DNA from: Daedaleopsis sinensis
Taxonomy: Eukaryota > Basidiomycota > Agaricomycetes > Polyporales > Polyporaceae
NCBI GenBank assembly: GCA_033807695.1
Contig: CM066300.1
Span: forward strand, 4,526,001-4,590,000
DNA: 64,000 nt
Direction: 5' to 3'
The position numbers and the translations under genes were made by a program. Each line of letters begins with the position of its first letter. Position 1 is the first letter of the stretch. The notes under the pieces were generated by a model that ran no database searches, was not told where the DNA came from, and saw only the letters and a list, made by a program, of their open reading frames with translations. Below, one piece after another: positions 55,671 through 64,000 of the stretch.

Positions 55671-57640
55671 CTAAATCCAACAACCCGCGACTGTGGATGT
55701 CGGGAATGCGCCCTTGTCTCGGAGTGCATCTACTGCTCGCTGTATGTCGCTTTCCATGTCGTGGTGCCACACGGGTTCGAAGACGTTCGTCAAGTCCTTC
55801 CGGATGCCTTCGGGCGTGGGCCCGCTAGGCCCCTGCAAGTCGTACACCCGCCCACAGCGCCGGCTGCCCTCCCAGACCATCTGCGCACGCGGCTGGCGAA
55901 TCATCGAGTAAACCTCAAGGACCGCCTGATGTGCGACTCACAGTTAGCATGGGTCCGGTAGATCATATATCTGGGAAGCAGGGGACGGACCTCGAGGTTG
56001 TGGACGTTGGTGTCCGGGTGTCCGAGCAGCCGCGCAAGCGCGTAGGCGTCCTCCACGCCCTGCCCGGCTCCTGCGCCCATGTGCGGGAGCATCGCGTGTG
56101 CCTGCATCGCACACCCACACACGCACGCGTTAGCAGTACGGCCGTGACAACACAGGACGAGGTGGGACGCGCGGGACCAGGGATCAATCGATCAAGGGGA
56201 GGGGACTCACCGCGTCCCCGAGGAGCGCGACCCGGCCCCGGGCGTAGCTCTCGAGCGGCGGGTCGACGACGTGGATCGACCACTGGCTCGGCTCGTCTGG
56301 CATGAGGCTGAGGAGGGCGGCGATGTCCGGCCCGAAATCTTTGTACTCTTCGTGGAGGACGTCCTTCGTGCACTTGGTCACCCAGGGTGTGCCCTCCTTT
56401 GGGGGACCGTAAGGGATGTCGTAGCGCGCGGCGAAGGCGACAACATTGGTCTACATATGCCACGGAACAGGTGCGCAGAGGAAGGGGGTTCTGGTGAGCT
56501 TGTGCGCAAGATACTCGGGCAGTGCGCGCGACGGACGAGTACTTGGGTGCTAGCAGCAGAGCGGTACTCACGATCTCGGCGTTGTTGATGTTGAACAGTA
56601 TGAAGTGCTGCCAGATGAGAGCGATGTGCTCGAATGAGACCGGAGCCCAAGCATGCGCGGCCAGCGAGCGGCGTGCTCACCTTGCTCGGGCCGACGAAGC
56701 ACACGGGGCGGTCGAGCAGGTCCGTCTTGAACCCCGCCTCGCGCAGCTTGGCGTACGGGATCAACCCGCGGTAGGCGATGGTGTTGCTGTAAAGCAGCCC
56801 CTTGCTGGCAATGCCCGTTCCGGTGCCGGCGAGGACGAAGTCACGCACGCTGCTCTTGATGCCATCCGCGCCAAGGACGACGTCGGCGTCGAACGTCGTG
56901 CCGTCCTGGAAGTGCACGACCAGGGGCTTGGGGTCGCCGGTGGGGGACTCGGTGATAGAGACGCAGCGCTTGTTGAAGTGGGCACTGTTGCGGTCGAGGA
57001 GCGAGACGAGGGCGTCGAGGAATACGGCGCTGTCGAGCACCGCGGGCGGGAAAATGAAGTGAGTACTACGTGCTTGTGGCGAACGTGTGTAGGAAATCAT
57101 CACCGATGAAGAGAGATACCTCTGTCTTCTGAGGTAGTTGGGTACTGTCCAAGAGAATATAGCGATCAGTACTGGATGATGATGATGCGGGAGAAAGAAG
57201 GCTGTCGTTGCGTCGTTACTCACGGTGTAAATGTGTTCATGATCGCCGTGACCAGAATAGAACGTGAAGCTCCTGGTCTTGAATTCCGCCGCGTTGACTC
57301 TCTTCAAGATAGCATCCATCACGCCAATGGCCTCCAGGACACGTACAGCATTCGGGCCTGCATTGTCATAATCAATCGCAAGTCGCAACTGCATGAGTAC
57401 GCGCAATGAGACACGGACTCATGCCAATCCCGGCCCCGATTTCTCCAAACCCGGACTGACTCAGAAATCATCAGCATGTGCCAGAAAACGAGAGATGTGG
57501 ATGGAGTTTGTACATACGGCAGATTCGAAGAGCTGGAAAGGCACGCCTGCTCGCTGCAGTGCGACGGCACATGTCACGCCACAGACACCACCTCCAACGA
57601 TCGCGACCTGAAAGGTCTTCCTGGGCGTCGTGTCGGACAT
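55671..57640 (-). CDS. FAD-dependent aromatic monooxygenase (salicylate hydroxylase-like)
   Basis: Nine exons on the minus strand (57640-57518, 57455-57419, 57357-57224, 57144-57104, 57065-56681, 56607-56572, 56450-56211, 56101-55991, 55925-55671) give 453 residues. The class A flavoprotein monooxygenase motifs are present: FAD-binding GGGVCGVTCAVAL near the start, IGAGIGMSPNAVRVLE, the DG motif VLGADGIKSSVRD, and the GD motif VALLGDAAHAMLPHMGAGAGQGVEDA. The family hydroxylates aromatic acids or related rings with NAD(P)H and O2; the substrate cannot be told. Exons 4 and 5 were joined to keep phase and are the least certain. The gene is convergent with NBR1 and divergent from the GST cluster, so aromatic or xenobiotic metabolism is a loose guess. 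Confidence 0.87.
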
Positions 57641-58489
57641 AGTGGAATAGCTATAGGCACAGCGTCGTGTTAGCGGACGTCGACCTTGAGGAAAGAGGAT
57701 AGAAGACGCAGGGTCCGAAAGGCGATCGTATATAAACAGCCCAAACACAATTGCAAAGGAGTGTCACGTCGGTCGAGGTGGGAACGACTTCTCAGGCTCT
57801 CTGCGGATTTAGCATAAAGCTCGAGACCTGTCATTGGGCCGGCAGGGTGTCCTGAATCCTGATAACTGATAGCTCAAGAGGGCTCCATGCCGGAGAAGCC
57901 ACGCAATCATGCCGGGCATTCGTGTAAGAAGTGGCGGAGAGATCTGCTGGAGAGAGACTATCAATCGAGGATAGCCGTAATGTGCCCACACTAGCACTTG
58001 TGCTGCAGGGGGTTTGCGTCGAATACATTTCGTTGACAGGTCTGCAGGACCTGTAAGTAGTGATGGGATTAGCAGACGATGTTAGCGGCCTTGCTGTAGC
58101 TCCTTGATATTGTCCTATCACGTCGGCGACGCCGATCAAAATGGTAGAAGCGACTACATTGAGCAATTTGTGGCCTGCATGCGTAGGATGTATCATCGAA
58201 TGCGTGTACCATACCTGAACGATAGATCCGCAAACCTCTGGACCGACACAGATGTTCACTGTGTGATGCGGTGGGACCTGTGGGGACGCAGAAGAGGAAG
58301 CCCGCATAGGTGTAGACGTTATGAGCAAGGGGACTGGCGATTGAGACTTTTGAAAGCATATATGATGAGTCGTAGCATGGCTAAGGGTGGAAGTCGTTCG
58401 TGTTGATGAAGGTATGGTGCAAAGGTATCTTCAGCGCCTAGAGCTGATCCGAGTTGTCGACGTCCCGCTTGAAAATTGAGCTACTTAGA
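57641..58489. other. intergenic between monooxygenase and GST relic
   Basis: About 850 bases with no supported gene. Short frames occur on both strands without family features. Confidence 0.5.
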
Positions 58490-58765
58490 GACGAGCCTAC
58501 TTTCATCTCCTTAGTACTTTTCAGACGAGAGCCTGGTAAGAGACTAACTAACCTGTACGTCCGATTACGAACCCGCCGACTGCACAGGTCCCTTTGATGT
58601 ACGGAGGCGAACCTCCTGCCGAAAGACCCGGTCAAACGCGGCCATAAGCTTCCGTTCGGACACTGCGCTGCGGATCACAAACTGGGATGACGGTGCGAAG
58701 CACCTGCAGCTGCTGGAGATGAGTACTCCAGGGCATGCAGGTGCCAGGGGAGGGGTTTGTTTGAC
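58490..58765 (+). pseudogene. internally deleted glutathione S-transferase relic, upstream copy
   Basis: The segment is alignable by eye to the intact GST downstream. Sequence before 58587 matches intron 3 of the GST, including the acceptor CGACTGCACAG. Then GTCC..TGTACGGAGG joins directly to GCGAACCT.CTGCCGAA.GACCCGGTCAAACGCG. About 95-110 bp present in the intact gene are missing here, and the junction falls on a shared CGGAGG. Further matches run through CACCTGCAGCTGCTG to GGAGGGGTTTGT. Frame and start are lost. Confidence 0.85.
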
Positions 58766-58851
58766 GTAACGCTCAACGCGCCTGGCCCGCCGCTGTAAAG
58801 TATAAGAACGGGCCTTCGTAGCCATCCGAAATCCCCACAACAATCGAAGAA

Positions 58852-59827
58852 ATGACTCGCACGGACAAGCTCGTTCTATACGGAGCTCCCGTAGGTCAAG
58901 TCGACCGTCTGCTGGAAATGTTTGTGTGCTGACGCTCCCCATAGACCTCCCCGTACGTCTGGAGAGTACGTCAACCGTCCGTACAACCTTTCAGCCGGTG
59001 TCCACACTCACAATTTCTCTCCCATAGGCTCTGCTCGCCCTCGAAGAGGCGCAGGTCGACTACGAGAAGGTCTTCTTCAGCCTGACCGACAAGCCGAAGT
59101 GGTACACGGAGAACATCAACCCCTTGACGGGGAATGTGAGTCATCACTCAACTGAACAGTCGGGCTGGCATCTCCGAGACTAGCCAACCTGGATATCCGA
59201 TTGACACCACGACTGCACAGGTCCCCGCAGTGGTGTACGGAGGGCAAGGAGACGCGGCCGTCGAGAAGCCATCCCCGGACGCCGTCAGGATCATAGAGTC
59301 GCTGGTCATCCTCGAGTTCATTGCCGACCTGTGCCCGGAGGCGAACCTGCTGCCGAAGGACCCGGTCAAACGCGCCGCGGCGCGTCAATTCGTCAGCCTC
59401 CTCGATCAGGGACTCACATCGGACACCATGCCTTGGATCACCAATCAGGACGACGGTACAAAGCATCTGCAGCTGCTGCTGACGCTCCAGGGCATGCTGC
59501 CCGCGGAGGGGTTCGTCGTTGGAGAGTGGTCGATCGCGGACGCGGCGTTCTTCCCGTTCCTCTTCTTCACCCGTATCTTCGTCAACAGCGGGGTCGGATA
59601 CGGCACGGTCATCGCCACCAAGAAGGTGGAGACGGAGTTCGCGTCGCCGCGCTTTGCGAGATTGCGGCAGTACATGGAAGATTGGAAGACGCGCCCGAGC
59701 TACCAGGCACTTTGGGACGAGGTGAGTGCCGGATGATTGCTCGTGCATCGGATGGACCTTCATCGACTAGCAGGACAAGCTCATTAGAACATGGCGCAAG
59801 CGTTGGGGATTTAGTGAGACGGCTTGA
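58852..59827 (+). CDS. glutathione S-transferase
   Basis: Five exons (58852-58890, 58945-58965, 59028-59135, 59221-59721, 59774-59827) give 240 residues, the standard GST length. The thioredoxin-like N-domain reads LVLYGAPTSPYVWRALLALEE, with NPLTGNVPAVVYGG holding the cis-Pro region (VP) and EKPSPDAVRIIESLVILEFI the glutathione-contacting ES pair. The helical C-domain contains GEWSIADAAFFPFLF, the N-capping motif (S/T-x-x-D). In omega-type enzymes a Cys sits where this protein has Ser (TSPY), so classic thiol-transferase chemistry is not expected. GSTs conjugate or reduce electrophiles in the cytosol. Exon 2 is just 21 nt. Two decayed relatives flank the gene in the same orientation. Confidence 0.92.
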
Positions 59828-60114
59828 TGCATCAGGACGCAACAGGACGCACCAAGAGGAGGAGCCGAATTACGACATAACCCGTGCGGAGTATGATAAT
59901 TCCATTCTGAATACGAAGCGAGTGTATACTTATGACTTGCCATTGAGTTACTGCATGTGTCACCGACTCCGTCGCGTTCATACGACTGTCGTCTGAACTA
60001 TCCGGTTGACATCAAAGCACATCGCGCTTGCTATGCCATCCAGGACAGCCACGATTGGTGCATACGAATATTATGTAAATCTGATTGAACTCACCGATCG
60101 GACATCGCAAACGT
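59828..60114. other. GST 3' flank
   Basis: 287 bases after the GST stop. No gene was seen before the downstream relic. Confidence 0.4.
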
Positions 60115-60420
60115 ACTGACGATGTGGTGTCGAATTATGAAGCGCCGCGTCGGTCGAGAAGGAATCGCCGGATGTGGTCAGGGGGGTTCAGATCTCAGAG
60201 CCGGACTTGTGGCCGCGTGGGATTTCCTGAAGAAAGACTCGGTCCAACGCGCGTAGCGGCGCGCAAATTCGTCATCTCCGCAACTCTGGGAACCAGCATG
60301 GATGTGTCGGTTAAGTACCGTAACGGCATTGAAGAGGACCGATGCTCGTTGAGACTGTAGGCGGACATGTTACCCGAGGGGACTTTGTCGCTGGAGTATA
60401 ATCCTGAACTCGACACTGAG
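60115..60420 (+). pseudogene. decayed glutathione S-transferase relic, downstream copy
   Basis: Matches the large exon of the intact GST: CGTCGGTCGAGAAGG..TCGCCGGATG.GGTCAGG corresponds to GCCGTCGAGAAGCC..CCGGACGCCGTCAGG. CCTGAAGAAAGACTCGGTCCAACGCGC corresponds to CTGCCGAAGGACCCGGTCAAACGCGC, followed by GCGGCGCG.AATTCGTCA. A block near 60370-60400 (CCCGAGGGGACTTTGTCGCTGGAG) matches CCCGCGGAGGGGTTCGTCGTTGGAG. Many substitutions and indels; no open frame. It is older than the upstream relic. Confidence 0.75.
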
Positions 60421-63400
60421 CACGTAATCAGGGTGTCTCCGGTCATTCGGACGTAGGAAGCTGCCCTCAGGCTGTGGAGAATGAATGGAGTCGACGTTGG
60501 ATTTGCTGTTCGAGCTTGACCGTGATCGAAATGATCTGTATCACTCCCGATGTCGGGAAGGCCAGTGTTGAATCTGAGTGATTGCAAGAAGTTGAGACGG
60601 CTGCTGGTACATGACTTACGATCAGCGCTGGTATCATAGAAACCGGCGGGCTACAGACCTCTGCGCCATACTGAGCACGCTCGGGTGGTCAGAGGTTGAA
60701 TATTCTTGGGGTACAATACTTGCTATTGACGGGGTATGCCTGCAGAGAGGATGCCGAGCCTCCTTCCCGTAGTGACCGAGCGGCGCAGGGCGATGACGAT
60801 TGACACAGCAATTCACTGGATGATGCGGTGTGATCTTATGAAGAGGTAGAACGTAAAAGGGAAAGTACTCACATGAGTATACGAACCTTGTTAACGGAAA
60901 AGACCTACCAATTGACACTCGACGTCAGTTAGGACGATATGGGAATGGATTCTAAAGGACGAATCTTGTCGATGAATCGACTAGCGCGGATCCTGGCCAA
61001 AATGAACACCGATGCGGGAACTCACCTGTGAGACAGATGCGGTTGGGTAAGAGTAGTACTTAGACGGACACCCGTGTAGTATGCTACTGATTCCGTAGTC
61101 TGGCACGGTGCGGGGATCTCGAAGGCCGCGAATACAATTAGTCACGGTATCTGGTCAGGATATCAGGATCAGCAACGCGACGGTATGATTATCGGAACGC
61201 ACGCACATCCGCTCATGCGACCTGAAGCTCGAGGACAATGACAGTAGCAGCTGCACTACTCGCCTGCCACAGCGGAGTCATTGTGGAACCCACCCTGGCA
61301 CCCCACCACAATTCAAAAGGAGGGACCAGCCGTGCAAAGTAAAGTTGGAGCATGATACGGCAATACGGATAGCACTTCCCTGAGCTTGTCTTAGTCACTC
61401 CCGCTTCTGAGACATCGCCACGGTGCAGGTGGAGGGGTTGGAAGCACATCTGCGGAGTGTTGAATCCTCGTTAGCCACTGGAGTCTGGGTACACACCATG
61501 CCCCACACGCTGAAGTTCCACTTGCCCCTGCCGCAAGGTTCGTGTATACTCACCGGAGTGACAATCTGCGCCATCCGTGTTTCGTTCTATGCAGCGAAGC
61601 CGCACCACAGTCGGTCAGATTCTAGTGCCGTCTGAGACTCTGCACGTTTGGGCCCTGGAGCTCAGGCTTGAGCTTCGTGTCTGCTCCCGACACCGCCGTT
61701 AGCCATGGCCAAATGCGGAGGAACGCCCTCATCGATGGAGGGAAACTCACGGCTACCGCGGCCATCACTAGCGGCGCGTTCCAGTCACACAGGCATTGCA
61801 TGCTGCTCGACGTCCCCGCATAGTGTGGAACTGAACTCGAAGCTGCCACGCGAATTGAGGCACCCCACCGCCGAGCTCGTCGCGTCAGTGACAGGGATCC
61901 AGTGCGCTGGCGACCGCGATGCCGTCTGCAACCAAGTACAGCGACGGTGAGACAGCATTAATCACAGTCAGATGCGAACGTTCCGTAACCCTTGCCGTGT
62001 ATAGCGTGAGTCTTGAGCTTGAGGGCCTTCTCGCATTGCGCGAAGACAAAGGAACCAGCAACCTGGGACAAGTATGGTAAGTCCATCGAACGTTCGCCGC
62101 TCGCGCCATAAGTATACCATCATCATCCATCAGCGCGCCGCACGCTGCAGAACAAGTACGCGACCCGACACAGAGGAGCCTAGGGACAAAAGGCCGCAGC
62201 GATAGAAGCAGGCACTCACCACGACCATCTCGCAGCCAGCCTCCGAACAGACGGCTCCCATCCACCGCTGCTTATCTCGCACTCGGCGCATTCAGTCCAC
62301 GGAGCGACTCGTCCGGACAATTTTCACGTTTCGCGCCAGCTTTCGCGTTTTCCCGCGCGGCATGCATCGCGAATCTTGCAAGTTGACAGTGAGCAGCATC
62401 CAGAAGCTGGGCTAGGGGATGGCCGATGGAGATACGCGGTCGGGGCTGCCACGGATGCCGCGACGACGTCCGAGTGACGGTCGGGCGCAGAGCAAGCAAA
62501 CGCTGGGAGGCGGGAGCGCGGACCGTTGCCTTTTCGGGCGATCGGCGCCCCTCGCGATAACATGGAACGTGGGCCCGACTCCCCCGAGTGTCGCGAGCTG
62601 TTGCGAGGAGAGCATCTGCAGAAGCATACGCATCAGCTGGACGACGTGCTCGACGTGCCCGACGTCGTCCCGCCGCTCCGATCTGGGGTGCTGGTGGACG
62701 ACCGCGTATCAGCGCCTTGAACCTCGTTTCTCGTCATCGACGTCGGCAGCAGTGTGTAGATGGCACCCTCGCCCGGCGAGCCGTGCCCCAGTCCCGACGA
62801 GTGTCGCTCGCGATAGCAAAAATGCATGGGCGACTACAGAACCGGCTAGATTCGGGAGCTTGCGAACCCACCGGTAGGAAGGTTCGTCCGCTTAGCCCGT
62901 TATCTTCAACACTGCAGTACTTACACGTGTTGGCCGAGCTCTCATGAGCTTAAAGACCTGTTTGCATAGTGTGCGACGACTCCCAGTCTGTGCTCGGGCT
63001 CAAGACCCATCCTCTCCGCACGGCTTGTAAAACATTTAGAACGCCTGAATAAACCTCATCTCGTCTGCCTACCCGTCACCCCAGACCGGGAAGCGAGAAG
63101 AGCCCACGGCCCTCCTGGCAGGCGCAATGTCCCGGGCCCAGAGCAGCGAATACAACAAGCTCGCGCATCGCCTCCGTTCCCCTGGCCCGACAGTCCGAGG
63201 CGGAGCGAGCCGGGCGAGATAGACAACAGACGAAGAGGCATAAGTAGCTGCGACACGCACCTGAATCCTGATGCCGCACCAAACTAGGAGGATCGTCGCT
63301 CGCCGCGTTCTCATGTCTCCGCACCGCCGCGCGCGCGCCCGGGCCTCTCGTATTGCAGAAGCATCGGTGCCCGGTGCGGCTCCCGTCGCCGCCCGTGCGC

Positions 63401-64000
63401 CCGTGTGCGACGTGGCGGACAGGCTCAGGCTGCGCGATCCGAGACTGAGACTGTGCGGCGAGGAGAGCCGGGGATGTCAGCAATGGCTCCGAGCCAGAGC
63501 AGTCGCACGTTGCTCACCACGACGCGCAGGCCAGGGCCCCGTCCGGACATCGTTGTCGTTGTCCTGAACGCGAACGCGTCGACGGCGAAGCGGACGCTGG
63601 GCTGGCCACCCCAGCTGGGACGGGCGTTCAAGAGCATCGTGTTCTGCCCGTCCACAACCACACCAGTGCGGGGCTATCGCTCCTTACCGCCTTACCCCAC
63701 ATCTCGCCTCGAGGTCCGAGGGTGGAGGCTGCCGCGGAAGAACAACAAACAACGAACATCTCCGCAGAAATATCGGCACAGAAGGTCTTCATTAATGCTC
63801 GTCGCCGTGGCAGCCGCGTGCACCCCCGGAGCCCGCTCCGACTACACGATACCAGGTATATGCAGAGCAGATAGATCTGTAGATACGTGGTCGCAGATAG
63901 CTACGGGCCTAGTGCATCAGCATGCAGTCATGCACCGCTAGCGCCATATGTCTGCAAGCCACGGGTAAGAGATGCGTTCGACGCACAGGAATAGCTAGAC
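60421..64000. other. gene-poor 3.6-kb tail of the window
   Basis: I found no gene, RNA or transposon that I can support. Several GC-rich frames of 60-180 codons exist (for example plus 63405-63941 and minus 63076-63483). Their products are Arg/Ser/Pro-rich, lack domain motifs and show no convincing exon joining. Decayed sequence or an unrecognised gene running off the end is possible. Confidence 0.45.

Noticed and set aside
55671..60420. Secondary-metabolite cluster (monooxygenase plus GST)
   Set aside because: No backbone synthase, transporter or regulator is nearby, and the neighbours are conserved housekeeping genes.
63405..63941. 178-codon ORF near the window end
   Set aside because: Arg/Thr-rich, no domain, no splice-consistent neighbours; judged a chance frame.

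Overview
This window is nuclear DNA from a filamentous basidiomycete, most likely a wood-decaying agaricomycete of the polypore type. The genes are GC-rich and cut by many short introns of about 50-85 nt with GT..AG ends. They sit close together on both strands. There is an 11-exon secreted laccase, and all protein matches are eukaryotic. No rRNA, tRNA, CRISPR array or bacterial-style operon is visible. I rebuilt exon structures by hand by requiring frame-consistent GT-AG (rarely GC-AG) junctions and family-like protein sequence. Exon ends are therefore inferences, though nearly every model closes in frame with a family-typical length.

Layout. 0-12 kb holds housekeeping genes: the 3' part of VPS33 (vacuolar tethering), a small HMG/YABBY-like protein, an F-box/LRR protein, the exosome cofactor RRP47/LRP1 back to back with splicing factor SF3B5, and a SAM-dependent methyltransferase. 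At 12.3-13.9 kb a Tc1/mariner transposon with 211-bp terminal inverted repeats sits between the 3' ends of the methyltransferase and a NIPA-type magnesium transporter. Its transposase carries a single in-frame stop.

17.5-30.4 kb is the accessory heart of the window. It holds a secreted laccase followed by a head-to-tail array of three type-B carboxylesterases with near-identical 15-exon structures, plus the decayed 3' end of a fourth copy. The middle gene has lost the frame of its start codon. A role in extracellular aromatic or ester chemistry is plausible from the laccase-esterase neighbourhood but is inference.

30.5-57.6 kb returns to conserved cell biology: inositol phosphosphingolipid phospholipase C (ISC1), an HSL-type alpha/beta hydrolase, methionine aminopeptidase 2, riboflavin reductase RIB7, a DH-domain RhoGEF, a BTB/POZ protein, an aminodeoxychorismate lyase-like enzyme, and a large NBR1-type autophagy receptor (PB1, six ZZ fingers, FW domain, C-terminal Atg8-binding-like motif). 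It ends with an FAD monooxygenase.

57.6-64 kb holds one intact glutathione S-transferase flanked by two decayed copies in the same orientation. The last 3.5 kb is gene-poor and I could not assign anything in it.

The most notable items are the compound terminal repeats of the transposon, the esterase birth-and-death array, the six-ZZ NBR1 receptor with its terminal motif, and the GST relics. I found no system that is clearly new to biology.
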